Below, piece after piece: positions 32,294 to 42,108 of a stretch of 64,000 bases of DNA. Each line of letters starts with the position of its first letter. Within the stretch, counting starts at the first letter, position 1. Origin of the DNA: UBA964 sp031382085 (lineage in GTDB: Bacteria; Pseudomonadota; Gammaproteobacteria; Steroidobacterales; Steroidobacteraceae); NCBI GenBank assembly GCA_031382085.1, contig JANMYM010000015.1, positions 62,001 through 126,000 of the forward strand. Direction: 5' to 3'. A model generated the notes under the pieces. It saw only the letters and a list, made by a program, of their open reading frames with translations, made no database searches and was not told the origin of the DNA. The translations under genes and the position numbers were made by a program.

Positions 32294-34348
32294 ATGACAA
32301 GCATACTAAGCAACAACTGGCACAGTGTGCAGGACGCCGAGGGCATCCTGTGGCTGACACTGGATCGACCGGATACCTCGGCCAATACACTGGGACGCGA
32401 TGTTCTAGTGGAACTGGACGCTTTGCTGCAGCCGGCGCTGGCTGCGCCGCCGCATGCGGTAGTAATTCAGTCTGGCAAGAAAAGTGGCTTTGTCGCCGGC
32501 GCTGACATCAAGGAATTCACCCAGCTGGAGACTCCCGAGGTCGCCTATGGCCACGTCGTCGCTGCGCACCGCGTGCTGGACCACCTGGCAGCACTGCCCT
32601 GCCCGACAATTGCGCTGATTCACGGCTTTGCGCTCGGTGGCGGCTTGGAACTGGCCTTGGCCTGCCGTTACCGCATCGCGGTCGGCGATGACCGGCTTGC
32701 GTTAGGCTTGCCCGAGGTGCAACTCGGGATCCACCCGGGATTCGGCGGCACCGTGCGCAGCGTGCGCCTGCTGGGCATGCGCGTCGCGATCGATATGATG
32801 CTGACGGGACGCACGCTGCGGGCTGACAAGGCGCTCAGCAGCGGTCTCTGCGATCGATTGGTCGCAACACCTGCAGAACTTGCAGACGCGGCGCGGGCTC
32901 TCGTCCGCAGCCCGCCTGCGCCTCACCGCCCCGCTCTGTTAGACCGTTTATTGTCATTCAGCCTGGTCAGACCGTTGGTTGCTCCCGGCCTGCTCAAGCA
33001 GGTCGCGAAACGCGCCAAGCGTGAGCACTACCCGGCACCTTACGCAATTATTGACCTCTGGAGACGCTTCGGTGCCCGCGGCCCTGCCGCCTTCGATGCC
33101 GAGGCAAGGTCGATCGCCGCTCTGTTCGCAACGCCGACCTCGCGCAATCTGGTGCGCGTGTTTCTATTGCAGGATCAACTCAAAAGTCGCGCTGCCAGGG
33201 CTAACGCCAACATTCAACGCGTGCATGTCGTTGGCGCGGGCGTCATGGGTGGCGACATCGCTGCCTGGTGCGCGATCCGCGGCTTGTCTGTCACGCTACA
33301 GGACCGAGCTGCTGAATTCGTTGAGCCGGCCATGAAGAGGGCGCGCGAACAATTCGAAAAGCGCTACCAAGGGTCGTCGAAAGTTGCGGAAACCATGCAG
33401 CGGTTGCGCGTCGACATCGCTGGCGACGGCGTACCTGACGCCGACGTTGTTATTGAGGCCATTTTTGAAAATGCCGCGGCCAAGGAGGAGCTGTACGCGC
33501 GCCTCGAACCCCGTATGAAACCCACCTCGCTGCTGGCAACCAACACCTCGTCAATCATGATCGAAGAGCTGGCCGCGAAGCTGGCGAATCCGGCGCGGCT
33601 GGCAGGTCTGCATTTTTTCAATCCGGTGGCGCAAATGCCGCTGGTCGAAATTGTTCAAGGGCGCAGCACAGATCCGGCGATGCTGGATGTGGCGTTGGCT
33701 TTTGTACGGCAGATCGACAAGATCCCCGTACCCTGCGCCAGCGCACCCGGATTCGTAGTCAATCGCGTGTTGGTCCCGTATTTGTTTGAATCCATGTATG
33801 CCGCAGCGGAAGGCATGTCATTCGAGACTATCGATCGATGCATGATCGAATTCGGCATGCCCGTGGGGCCGGTGGAACTGGCAGACGTGGTCGGTTTGGA
33901 CGTGTGCAAACATGTCGGCGAGATTGTTAGCCGAGCACTCCACCGCGAGCGCCCGGACATGAAACAGCTCGACGCGCTGGTCGCGGAGAAAAAACTGGGC
34001 CGCAAGACCGGCGCAGGTTTTTATCGCTGGCGGGGCGGCAAGGCGCTCAAGGCGCCTGGCGAGCCCGCGCCTGCACCCGCGGATCTCCAGGATCGACTGG
34101 TTCTGGCCCTGGTCAACGAATGCGTGGCTGTCTTGCGGGAAAAAGTGGTTGAGAATGAGGACGCCCTCGACGCCGCAGTGATATTCGGCGCCGGTTTTGC
34201 GCCCTTTCGCGGCGGTCCGATGGCCTATGCGCGGCAGCGCGGCTTGGAGGCCGTTCATCAGCGCTTACAGGCGCTGCACGCGAGATACGGTTCGCGCTTT
34301 CAGCCTGACGCAGGCTGGCAGCCGTTGCTTTATTCTGTAAAGGCGTGA
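32294..34348 (+). CDS. fadJ: FadJ/FadB-type enoyl-CoA hydratase/3-hydroxyacyl-CoA dehydrogenase
   Basis: 684 residues. Crotonase domain about 1-190 with oxyanion segment SGFVAGADI and catalytic glutamates in GFALGGGLELALAC (about 116-122) and LPEVQLGIHPGFGG (about 140). NAD-binding Rossmann domain starts HVVGAGVMGGDIAAW near 311; catalytic His in LHFFNPVAQMPLVEIV near 439; C-terminal dehydrogenase domains with GMPVGPVELADVVGLDV and GAGFAPFRGGP. Carries out the second and third steps of fatty acid beta-oxidation. No thiolase partner adjoins. GGAG lies 9 bases before the ATG. Functionally in keeping with the CoA chemistry elsewhere in the window. Confidence 0.93.
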   Translation: MTSILSNNWHSVQDAEGILWLTLDRPDTSANTLGRDVLVELDALLQPALAAPPHAVVIQSGKKSGFVAGADIKEFTQLETPEVAYGHVVAAHRVLDHLAALPCPTIALIHGFALGGGLELALACRYRIAVGDDRLALGLPEVQLGIHPGFGGTVRSVRLLGMRVAIDMMLTGRTLRADKALSSGLCDRLVATPAELADAARALVRSPPAPHRPALLDRLLSFSLVRPLVAPGLLKQVAKRAKREHYPAPYAIIDLWRRFGARGPAAFDAEARSIAALFATPTSRNLVRVFLLQDQLKSRAARANANIQRVHVVGAGVMGGDIAAWCAIRGLSVTLQDRAAEFVEPAMKRAREQFEKRYQGSSKVAETMQRLRVDIAGDGVPDADVVIEAIFENAAAKEELYARLEPRMKPTSLLATNTSSIMIEELAAKLANPARLAGLHFFNPVAQMPLVEIVQGRSTDPAMLDVALAFVRQIDKIPVPCASAPGFVVNRVLVPYLFESMYAAAEGMSFETIDRCMIEFGMPVGPVELADVVGLDVCKHVGEIVSRALHRERPDMKQLDALVAEKKLGRKTGAGFYRWRGGKALKAPGEPAPAPADLQDRLVLALVNECVAVLREKVVENEDALDAAVIFGAGFAPFRGGPMAYARQRGLEAVHQRLQALHARYGSRFQPDAGWQPLLYSVKA

Positions 34349-34419
34349 CATGGGTAACGGGTTGCATCTCAAGTGCATGTTACGATTTCCGAAGATTGCA
34401 GTGCAGCATGGCCTGGTAG

Positions 34420-35508
34420 ATGAACGAAGACAGAGAAGTAACACCGGAAATGTTGATGTCCCTCGTGCCGCTCACCGGCATGAAGAAGGACAACATCATT
34501 GCGCTCTGTAAGAAAGTAACCATCAAAAAAATGTCTCCGGGTCGCCAGCTTTTCAAAGAAGGCGATAAGGACCGCAGGACAATGTGGGTTATTGCCGGCC
34601 TGGTGGAACTGCGCGAAGGCGACCGCACCGTCGCCATGATTCGTGGTGGAACCTCCGAGGCGCTTAGCCCGTTGGGTGGCATGCAATTGCCACGCAAAAT
34701 GTCCGCCCGGTCGGTAGATGAAATTGAATTCCTGGTGGTCGACACCGAAATGCTCGATGTCATGATCACCTGGGACAAGACCGGCACCTACGAAGTCGCT
34801 GATTTGCGCCACGTGGTCGGTGGACCGGGGGCCGAAGCTGACGACGACTGGATGACCACGCTACTGTCGAGCAACGCCTTTCAAAGGATTCCGCCGACCA
34901 GCATCCAGGCCATATTCCTGCGCATGCAGCGCGCCGCCTACCGCGCGGGCGAAACGATCATCAAGCAAGGCGATGAAGGTGATTTTTTCTACGCTATTGT
35001 CAGCGGCAAGTGCCTGGTGACACGCGAGACCCCACTCAACAAGGATGGCTTCAAGCTCGCGGAACTCGGTCCTGGCGAGTCATTTGGCGAGGAAGCCCTG
35101 ATTGCCGAAGCCAAGCGCAATGCAACCGTCACGATGGCAACCGACGGAGTGTTGATGCGCCTTGGCAAGGCTGATTTCCGCGAACTCATGAACGAGCCGC
35201 TGGTGCATTACATCGACGAAAAGCAGGCGCACGAACTGATCGCCGGTGGCGGTCGCTGGCTCGATGTGCGTCTGCCGAGCGAGTTTCAAACGATGAATAT
35301 TGAAACCTCGATCAATATTCCACTGTATTTCATCCGTCTGAAGCTGAACACGCTCGATCCTGGCACGCCCTATGTGATCTGCTGTGATACCGGCCGGCGC
35401 AGCGCGGCCGCTGCCTTCATCCTGGTGGAAAAAGGCTTCGAGGCCTACGTCCTGCAGGACGGACTCAATAACAACATGAAGAGCCTGCAATTGCGCCGCT
35501 CGGCGTAA
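34420..35508 (+). CDS. Double cyclic-nucleotide-binding domain protein with C-terminal rhodanese
   Basis: 362 residues. First cNMP-like beta-barrel about 20-115 (ISPGRQLFKEGDKDRRTMWVIAG-like pattern, and no clear phosphate-binding cassette), second about 150-262 with RAGETIIKQGDEGDFFYAIVSG and the cassette GESFGEEALIAEAKRNATV, which keeps the Glu and Arg that bind the nucleotide. A rhodanese domain about 266-355 follows, with WLDVRLPSEF and the active cysteine loop CCDTGRRSAAAA near 320. No DNA-binding domain. The combination suggests a nucleotide-sensing sulfurtransferase or persulfide sensor; its target is unknown. Confidence 0.87.
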   Translation: MNEDREVTPEMLMSLVPLTGMKKDNIIALCKKVTIKKMSPGRQLFKEGDKDRRTMWVIAGLVELREGDRTVAMIRGGTSEALSPLGGMQLPRKMSARSVDEIEFLVVDTEMLDVMITWDKTGTYEVADLRHVVGGPGAEADDDWMTTLLSSNAFQRIPPTSIQAIFLRMQRAAYRAGETIIKQGDEGDFFYAIVSGKCLVTRETPLNKDGFKLAELGPGESFGEEALIAEAKRNATVTMATDGVLMRLGKADFRELMNEPLVHYIDEKQAHELIAGGGRWLDVRLPSEFQTMNIETSINIPLYFIRLKLNTLDPGTPYVICCDTGRRSAAAAFILVEKGFEAYVLQDGLNNNMKSLQLRRSA

Positions 35509-35524
35509 AGATCCAATTCAGCCC

Positions 35525-35887
35525 TTACATCGTGTGCGTGGCTTTGTCGCCGGCGATAGCGCCAGCGAGATAAGTCTCAATTTTCTTCTGCGTCTGGCCG
35601 CGATCCTGATCAGAAAACTGCACACCGATGCCCGCGGTACGCTTGCCCTGAGCACCTTTGGGCGTTACCCAGATTACGCGACCAGCAACCGGCAGCTTCT
35701 CGTCTTCGCCCATCAGGTTGAGCAGCATGAAGACTTCGTCGCCGAGTCGGTAATTGCTGTTGGTTGGAATGAACAACCCGCCATTGCGTACGAAGGGCAT
35801 GTACGCGAGATACAAGGCGCTTTTGTCCTTGATGGTCAGCGTTAGCAGGCCGGGTTTACCGCCGCCAACGCGCGGCACCGGACTCAT
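35525..35887 (-). CDS. PilZ domain protein
   Basis: 120 residues. Features: LTLTIKDKSALYLAYMPFVRNGGLFIPT, YRLGDEVFMLLNLM, LPVAGRVIWVTPKG and AGIGVQFSDQDR. The usual c-di-GMP binding RxxxR plus D/NxSxxG set is not complete here, as in the type IV pilus PilZ class that does not bind c-di-GMP. Overlaps holB by 4 bases at its start; this tmk-holB-pilZ order is usual in Gammaproteobacteria. Confidence 0.87.
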   Translation of the reverse strand: MSPVPRVGGGKPGLLTLTIKDKSALYLAYMPFVRNGGLFIPTNSNYRLGDEVFMLLNLMGEDEKLPVAGRVIWVTPKGAQGKRTAGIGVQFSDQDRGQTQKKIETYLAGAIAGDKATHTM

Positions 35888-36885
35888 CGATCACCACCCG
35901 GCACGACGCCTGCACCGCGTAACGCGGCCTGCAATGCTGCCAGCAGGGCCGTCAAGCCATGGCGCCGGTTGACTGGCGTTTCCGCAAGCAACCGATCATC
36001 ACGAACCCGATCCAGAACTTCGAACATGGCTCGTAGTTTCGGCATGTCCAGGGCTGAGAGCAAGTGCGGTTTACTCGTTCCCGCGCTTTGCAGCAGGTAA
36101 TTTGTGATCAGGTTCTCTAACCCAACGAGCCGAGAGTCGTAGCGATCATCGTCCCATTGCTTGGCGAGCAGCAGAGGTTCGCGTTCGCCTGCAGCCAGTG
36201 CGATGGCATCAGCCTCCAGTTCCTCGGTCTGCTGGAGCGCGACCGCGAGTTGCGACTCGCATACATCCGTCGGACAGTTGCCCGTAAGCGACAACACACG
36301 TTGCCAGGATTCGGGTTTGCCACCGCATCTGGCACTGAGCCATCGCGCAGAATCGGCGGGCGTAGGCAGCGGCAAAGCGACTTTCAGGCAACGACTGCGA
36401 ATGGTGGCGGGCAGTCGCGAGGGTGACGGGCTTGCTAACACCAGCAAGCTGCCGGCCGGTGGCTCTTCGAGCATTTTCAAAAATGAATTAGCCGCGTTGC
36501 GATTCAGTCGCTCGGCTGGAAACACCAGTGCACTGCGCTGGCGCCCGCCGTGACCGGTCAGCGCCAATTGATTCAACAGTTCGCGCACCTGATCGATACG
36601 AATTTCCTTGGAATCCTCGACCGGCGTCAGCAGATAGTGATCGGGGTGATTGCCATGGGCATTCCAGACGCATGATTTGCAAACGCCACAGGGTGCGCGT
36701 GCGGCGTCCGCACAATGCCGCAAGGCAATCAACCATTCGGCGAATACCTTGAGCCCTGCGCCCGGCTGGCCGGTCAGCAGCAATGAATGCGGTGCACGTT
36801 CGCCGATGAGCGCGGCGCGCACGCTGGCCATGGGCTGTCGCAGCCAGGGCAATTCTGTCGCCGACAGGACCTCACCCGCGCTCAT
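35884..36885 (-). CDS. holB: DNA polymerase III delta-prime subunit
   Basis: 333 residues. P-loop-like LLTGQPGAGLK near 38 is degenerate, as expected for delta-prime, which does not hydrolyse ATP. Zinc-binding cysteines occur in CADAARAPCGVCKSC near 59-73. The later segment has GSLLVLASPSPSRLPATIRSRC, the sensor-1/arginine-finger region. Part of the clamp loader. ATG overlaps the tmk stop (ATGA). Confidence 0.92.
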   Translation of the reverse strand: MSAGEVLSATELPWLRQPMASVRAALIGERAPHSLLLTGQPGAGLKVFAEWLIALRHCADAARAPCGVCKSCVWNAHGNHPDHYLLTPVEDSKEIRIDQVRELLNQLALTGHGGRQRSALVFPAERLNRNAANSFLKMLEEPPAGSLLVLASPSPSRLPATIRSRCLKVALPLPTPADSARWLSARCGGKPESWQRVLSLTGNCPTDVCESQLAVALQQTEELEADAIALAAGEREPLLLAKQWDDDRYDSRLVGLENLITNYLLQSAGTSKPHLLSALDMPKLRAMFEVLDRVRDDRLLAETPVNRRHGLTALLAALQAALRGAGVVPGGDR

Positions 36886-37511
36886 AGACCAAGCCGCTCC
36901 CGCAGCGCATTCCAGGCGGCTTCACATAGTGCATCGACGCCAAGCTCGGCCGCCGGCAAGACCACGAAGCGCTCGGGTTCCCGGGCCGCCAGCCCGAGAT
37001 AGTGCGCACGCACGCGCGCAAAAAACGCCAGGGTTTCGGATTCGATCCGGTCCGTTCCCGTGCCACGGTCGCGGGAGCGTTGCAACCCCAATTCCGGCGG
37101 CAGATCTAACAAAAATGTCAGGTCCGGGATCAGATCCCCATGCACGAGTTGTGCAAGCGACTCGATCAAGTCACCGGACACACCGCGCCCTGCCCCCTGG
37201 TAACTGCGGGTGGCATCGGTAAAGCGGTCGCAAATGACCCAGTCACCGCGCACAACCGCAGGCCGTATCAGGTTATCGACGTGAATGGCACGCGCGGCAA
37301 ACATCAACAGAGTCTCACTCGCCGGCGAAATGTTCTCGGCGCCACGATCTAACACAACGCTGCGAATCTTTTCTGCGAGCGGTGTGCCGCCGGGTTCCCG
37401 GGTCAGCAGCACCTGGCGTCCGCCCGCGCCGAGCCGCTCACGCAGCCGTAGCCCGAGCGTTGACTTGCCGGCGCCTTCAATGCCTTCCAGCGTAATGAAT
37501 GCACCCTTCAT
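36882..37511 (-). CDS. tmk: Thymidylate kinase
   Basis: 209 residues. P-loop GIEGAGKST near residue 10, EPGGTPLAEKIR near 39, the DRFTDATRSYQGAGRG dTMP-binding segment near 95 and a LID region DRGTGTDRIES. Makes dTDP from dTMP for DNA synthesis. Start overlaps mltG stop, and its stop overlaps the holB start, so it is translationally coupled on both sides. Confidence 0.95.
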   Translation of the reverse strand: MKGAFITLEGIEGAGKSTLGLRLRERLGAGGRQVLLTREPGGTPLAEKIRSVVLDRGAENISPASETLLMFAARAIHVDNLIRPAVVRGDWVICDRFTDATRSYQGAGRGVSGDLIESLAQLVHGDLIPDLTFLLDLPPELGLQRSRDRGTGTDRIESETLAFFARVRAHYLGLAAREPERFVVLPAAELGVDALCEAAWNALRERLGL

Positions 37512-38584
37512 GGCGCGGCGCTCCGGGCCGCCTGCCGCTGGCCGCGCAACATGTCGGCCACGGCGCGCTCATGCGCGGCATAGTCCTTGTTGAACACGTG
37601 GCGTCCATCGCCGCGCCCACTGGCCACAAAAAACAATGCGTCGCTGGCCGCTGGCCGCAGTGCCGCCGCGAGCGCGCCGGCGCCTGGTAGAGCGATGGGT
37701 GTCGGTGGCAGACCGCTGCGGGTGTAGGTGTTGTAGACGGTATCCGTACGCAAGTCCACACTGCGAATATTGCCGTCGTAGGCGCTGCCAAGACCATAAA
37801 TAACGGTCGGATCTGACTGCAAGCGCATTCCCTGGCGCAATCGGTTGACAAACACTGCCGCGATTTGCGGCCTTTCATCGGGCATGCCGGTTTCTTTTTC
37901 GATGATCGATGCTAACACCAGGGCCTGTTCTTTGTTGGCGATCGGCAAATTGGCGGCGCGCGCATCCCAGGCGCTGTCAAGCAGCGCCTGCATCCGGGCA
38001 AACGCCTGGCGATAGATCTGCAGGTCACGGGTACCGGCGGCAAAGCGGTAGGTATCCGGAAAAAACCGCCCTTCAGGGGGCAACTGCACGACGCCCAGCG
38101 CCTGCATGACGGCAGCGTCGGTCCTGCCGCGAAGGGTCGCATCGATCGCCGGATGGCGCTCGATCGCTGCGCGGGCCTCGGCGAATGTCCAGCCTTCAGG
38201 GATCGTCAAACTCGCCAGCTCAACCTGGCCCGAGGCCAACAACCGGACCAACTGCTGCACGCTTGCGCGGGCCGGCAAACGATAGCGCCCGGCCTTGAAA
38301 ATGGGGTCCTGACCGGCGCTACGCAACGCCAGCTCAGCCGCGCGTGCGTCACGAACGGCGCCGTACTTTTCCAGCAGCAGCAGCACCTGCCGGCGGGTCG
38401 CCCCAGCCGGCACATCAATGCGCATCTCCTCTGCCAGAGGACCCGGCCGTGTTAGCTCCGAGCTCAGATACCGAAAGATCGATAAACCGGCGGCCAACAG
38501 CACTGCAGTTACGATGAGCGCAATGATCCGCGGCCTGCGGGAGCGAGCGGGCGGCGTCTTTGAAATACCGTGATCCACCGGCAT
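37508..38584 (-). CDS. mltG: Endolytic peptidoglycan transglycosylase MltG (YceG)
   Basis: 358 residues. One N-terminal membrane helix (about 20-42), then a LysM-like region and the YceG domain with FFPDTYRFAAGT near 165, the catalytic Glu in LASIIEKETGMPDERP near 228 and VFVNRLRQGMRLQSDPTVIYGLG. Cuts nascent glycan strands at the inner membrane to end their growth. Coupled to pabC by a one-base stop/start overlap. Confidence 0.95.
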   Translation of the reverse strand: MPVDHGISKTPPARSRRPRIIALIVTAVLLAAGLSIFRYLSSELTRPGPLAEEMRIDVPAGATRRQVLLLLEKYGAVRDARAAELALRSAGQDPIFKAGRYRLPARASVQQLVRLLASGQVELASLTIPEGWTFAEARAAIERHPAIDATLRGRTDAAVMQALGVVQLPPEGRFFPDTYRFAAGTRDLQIYRQAFARMQALLDSAWDARAANLPIANKEQALVLASIIEKETGMPDERPQIAAVFVNRLRQGMRLQSDPTVIYGLGSAYDGNIRSVDLRTDTVYNTYTRSGLPPTPIALPGAGALAAALRPAASDALFFVASGRGDGRHVFNKDYAAHERAVADMLRGQRQAARSAAP

Positions 38585-39444
38585 CAGGTATCCAAGGCGC
38601 TGATACGAGCCGCCAGCTGCCGGGTGCAGCGGCCAGGTACCGCCCAGGTATGCCGCGCACTGCCGCGCGCGAAATGCAGCACCCCGACCGGAAGCACCTG
38701 CCAGCGAATATTGGTCATGAAGACTTCTTCGGCATGCAAGAGCGATTCCATGTCGGCCATCGTTTCGGTCACAGCAAAGCCTAGCGCATCTGACTCACGC
38801 ATTACCACGCGCCGCATGACGCCGGAAACGCCACAGCGGTCGAGCGCCGGGGTGAAAAGCCGCGCGTCGCTGCGCCAGAAGATATTGCTGCAAGTGCCAC
38901 TAACAAGCGCCCCCCCGCTGGCAGACAAAAGTCCTTCGTGCAATGCAAGACCGTGCGCCGCGCCGGCACGTTGCCATTCATCGGTCGCCAGCACCTGCTC
39001 CAGCCGATTCAGCGTCTTCATACCCGCGAGCCACGGGTTTTCACCGAGCCGCATCGCGCAGTGCCAGATTGCCAGACGGTCCGGCAAGCGCGTGGGAACG
39101 TCCGGATACCCCAACAACAGGCGACGCACCTGGTTCAATCCAGCCGGCGAATAACCACGCTGCAGCGCATCGCCGCGCGTCAACACGAATTTGAGCACGC
39201 CGACTGTCAGTTGCTCCGCCGCCGACTGCCATTCGCTGCGCAACTGCTCGCGCAGCGGCGGGTTCAGGCCGAGGCGCGTTGCCCCCGAGTACAATCGGTC
39301 GAGGTGCATTTCGATAAACCGGATATGGCCGGCGCGGACCCGCATGGATTCAAACAGACCGTCGCCGTATTGCAGACCACGGTCGATGGCTGGCACCAAC
39401 GCGGCCGGCGTTCCGTCGATCCAGCTGAATGACGCTTGACTCAT
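38584..39444 (-). CDS. pabC: Aminodeoxychorismate lyase
   Basis: 286 residues, class IV PLP enzyme. DRGLQYGDGLFESMRV near 22 is the family opening; the PLP Lys is in VLKFVLTRGDALQRGY near 90; the C-terminal TETMADMESLLHAEEVFMTN motif is typical. Releases pyruvate from 4-amino-4-deoxychorismate to give p-aminobenzoate for folate. Overlaps pabB (ATGA) and mltG. Confidence 0.93.
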   Translation of the reverse strand: MSQASFSWIDGTPAALVPAIDRGLQYGDGLFESMRVRAGHIRFIEMHLDRLYSGATRLGLNPPLREQLRSEWQSAAEQLTVGVLKFVLTRGDALQRGYSPAGLNQVRRLLLGYPDVPTRLPDRLAIWHCAMRLGENPWLAGMKTLNRLEQVLATDEWQRAGAAHGLALHEGLLSASGGALVSGTCSNIFWRSDARLFTPALDRCGVSGVMRRVVMRESDALGFAVTETMADMESLLHAEEVFMTNIRWQVLPVGVLHFARGSARHTWAVPGRCTRQLAARISALDT

Positions 39445-40808
39445 CTTGATCGGGCAAGCGCTGCTAACAAGCCGCGCGCTTTGGCACGGGTTTCCTCGAG
39501 TTCGCGCTGGGCATCTGAGTCTGCAACGATGCCCGCGCCAGTTCGAAAACGAATCTCCGATTCGCCGATGACCAGCGTGCGGATCAGGATATTGAAATCA
39601 CATTGACCATTGAGTCCCAGATAGCCCAAAGAGCCGGTGTAAGCGCCCCGCCCCTGGCCCTCGAGCTGCGCGATCAATTGCATGCAGCGTATCTTGGGGA
39701 CTCCGGTGATCGTGCCGCCCGGAAATACCGCGCGCAACGCATCGATCATCGTCAGGCCCGCGCGTAGGCGGCCGCGCACGCTGGAAACAATGTGGTGCAC
39801 GTGCTGGTAGCTCTCGACGGTGAGGAATTCATCGACTTCAACACTGCCGCCTTCACACACGCGCCCGAGATCGTTACGCTCAAGGTCGATCAACATGATG
39901 TGCTCGGCGCGTTCCTTCGGGTGGGCTATCAGGGCCGCGATCTCGGCGGCATCCGCATCAGCACGGCGACTGCGGGGACGCGTACCGGCAATCGGCCGCG
40001 TCGCGACCGATCGTCCAGACACCTGGATCAGCCTTTCAGGGGAAGAACTCAGCACGGCAAAGGATTCTGTCTGCAGCAGAGCCGCAAATGGTCCCGGATT
40101 GGCGTGGCGCAGGCGCGGATAGAGCTCACGGATCGCGGCCGCGCGCGGCACCGGTAAAGAAGCACGCCAGCCGCGGGACAGATTCGCCTGGTAAATGTCG
40201 CCTGCGGCAATGTGCTGCTGCGCGCGATGCACCGCGCCTAGAAATTGCTCCTCCGGGTCTTCTTGTACCTCATAGCCCGCGGCTGGCGCAGCGGACCTCG
40301 CAGTCAAACCAGCGACTGCCTGCAAGTCTGCGATGCACGCGTCAAGCAACGCCTGGCTGCCTGCTTCGCCGCTGAGCACAACCGACTGGGCGCCCACGTC
40401 GGCCGCGAGCTGCACCGGACAATACGCGGCGTAAGCGCTCAGGGGATCGACCGATGGCGGCAACCGCAAGATCGATTCAACCTCGGCAGCGCACTCGTAG
40501 CCCAGATAGACAACCCAGCCGCCCAGCCAGTCCTGCGAAAGGCCGCGCTGGCCCTGCTCCTGATACCAAGCCTGCAATGCATCCAGGAAACCGATCTGCT
40601 CACGGGCATGGTTGCCGGTAACCTTGCCCGCAGCGTCACGACGCAGAATCGCGCCATTGCTGCGAAACAGCAGGTGGCGATTTGCCAGCGGTCCGGCGCC
40701 GGCGCTGTCGAGAAACACCGGATAGCGATCCGGGTATCTCAGGGCGAGCTGCAGCAGGTCCTCGGGCCGGCCAGAGACTTCGACGCGCAGCCCCGCGGGG
40801 CGGGTCAT
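39441..40808 (-). CDS. pabB: Aminodeoxychorismate synthase component I
   Basis: 455 residues from the ATG at 40808, which follows the fabF stop by one base; the longer frame reaching back into fabF was not used. Chorismate-binding signatures: PIAGTRPRSRRADAD near 305, ERAEHIMLIDLERNDLGRVC, SYQHVHHIVSSVRG, FPGGTITGVPKIRCMQLI and RTGAGIVADSDAQRE. Makes 4-amino-4-deoxychorismate with PabA, which is not in this window. Confidence 0.93.
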   Translation of the reverse strand: MTRPAGLRVEVSGRPEDLLQLALRYPDRYPVFLDSAGAGPLANRHLLFRSNGAILRRDAAGKVTGNHAREQIGFLDALQAWYQEQGQRGLSQDWLGGWVVYLGYECAAEVESILRLPPSVDPLSAYAAYCPVQLAADVGAQSVVLSGEAGSQALLDACIADLQAVAGLTARSAAPAAGYEVQEDPEEQFLGAVHRAQQHIAAGDIYQANLSRGWRASLPVPRAAAIRELYPRLRHANPGPFAALLQTESFAVLSSSPERLIQVSGRSVATRPIAGTRPRSRRADADAAEIAALIAHPKERAEHIMLIDLERNDLGRVCEGGSVEVDEFLTVESYQHVHHIVSSVRGRLRAGLTMIDALRAVFPGGTITGVPKIRCMQLIAQLEGQGRGAYTGSLGYLGLNGQCDFNILIRTLVIGESEIRFRTGAGIVADSDAQRELEETRAKARGLLAALARSR

Positions 40809-40809
40809 A

Positions 40810-42057
40810 TCAGGCACTAAATCGTCGGAACACGACAGTGCCGTTGGTGCCGCCAAAACCGAAGGAGTTGGATACGGCAATCTCGATCGGCATACGGCGC
40901 GCCGTATGTGGCACGTAGTCGAGGTCGCAATCCGGATCCGGCGAATCCAGATTGATAGTGGGCGGCGCGACCTGGTCGCGGATCGCGAGTATCGAAAATA
41001 TCGCTTCCACCACGCCCGCAGCGCCTAACAAATGACCGGTCATGGACTTGGTCGAGCTGACAGCAAGCTTGCCGGCGTGCGCACCAAAAGCGCGCTTGAT
41101 TGCGATGGTCTCGGCCCTGTCGCCTAACGGCGTGGAAGTTGCATGGGCATTCAGGTACTGCACGGCGTCGGCGTTGATGCTGGCATCGCGCAGTGCATTG
41201 CGCATCGCGATACGCGCTCCGTCACCATCCTCCGGTGGCGCGGTCATGTGAAACGCGTCGCCGCTCATGCCAAACCCGACTATTTCGGCGTAGATGCGCG
41301 CGCCGCGTGCCCGGGCATGTTCGAGTTCTTCCAGCACGATCGCACCGCCACCGTCACTCGCAACAAAGCCATCGCGGTCCTTGTCCCAGGGGCGCGACGC
41401 CTTGGTTGGCGCGTCGTTGCGTGTGGAAAGGGCCTTGGCCTGGCCGAAGCCACCGATACCTAACACCGTCATCGCCATCTCAGCGCCACCCGCGATGATG
41501 ACATCCGCATCACCGTACTGGATGGTCCGGGCGCCCAGGCCAATGGCGTGCGTCGACGTCGTGCAGGCCGTAACGATGCCGAGGTTCGGCCCTTTAAAGC
41601 CGTAGCGAATCGACAAATGCCCCGCGATCATGTTGATGATCGACGAGGGAATGAAGAACGGCGAGATCTTGCGCGGCGATTTGGCGCTGAGGTATGCGTC
41701 ATGTTCGTTCTGAATGGTCTCGAGACCGCCGATACCGGCTCCGGCGATCGCGCCGACCCGTTCCTTGTCAACGCGCTCGAAATCGAGGCCGCTGTCGCTG
41801 ACCGCCTGGATACCGGCCGCAACGCCGTACTGCAGGAACTGATCCATCCGCCGCGCTTCCTTGGGCTGGATGTACAGCGAGACATCAAAGCCCCTGACCT
41901 CCCCGCCGAAGCGGGTCGGAAACTGGCTGGCATCAAAGCGTGTGATCGGGCCAATGCCACTTTCGCCGCGCAGGATCGCACCCCAGGCATCATCAACTGT
42001 GCTGCCAACAGGCGACACCAAGCCCAAGCCGGTGACGACGACACGCCGTTTGCTCAC
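40810..42057 (-). CDS. fabF: Beta-ketoacyl-ACP synthase II
   Basis: 415 residues. KAS triad: Cys in VTACTTSTHAIG near 165, His in NAHATSTPLGD near 305 and His in TGHLLGAAG near 341; FGFGGTNGTVVF near the end. The residues after the active Cys (TTSTH) differ slightly from the common ATGTH. Elongates acyl-ACP in type II fatty acid synthesis. Follows acpP by 51 bases. Confidence 0.95.
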   Translation of the reverse strand: MSKRRVVVTGLGLVSPVGSTVDDAWGAILRGESGIGPITRFDASQFPTRFGGEVRGFDVSLYIQPKEARRMDQFLQYGVAAGIQAVSDSGLDFERVDKERVGAIAGAGIGGLETIQNEHDAYLSAKSPRKISPFFIPSSIINMIAGHLSIRYGFKGPNLGIVTACTTSTHAIGLGARTIQYGDADVIIAGGAEMAMTVLGIGGFGQAKALSTRNDAPTKASRPWDKDRDGFVASDGGGAIVLEELEHARARGARIYAEIVGFGMSGDAFHMTAPPEDGDGARIAMRNALRDASINADAVQYLNAHATSTPLGDRAETIAIKRAFGAHAGKLAVSSTKSMTGHLLGAAGVVEAIFSILAIRDQVAPPTINLDSPDPDCDLDYVPHTARRMPIEIAVSNSFGFGGTNGTVVFRRFSA

Positions 42058-42108
42058 CGGTCTCCCCCCACGTTGTTAGGCTTGTGAGCCGGGGGCATTA
42101 AATGCGCT

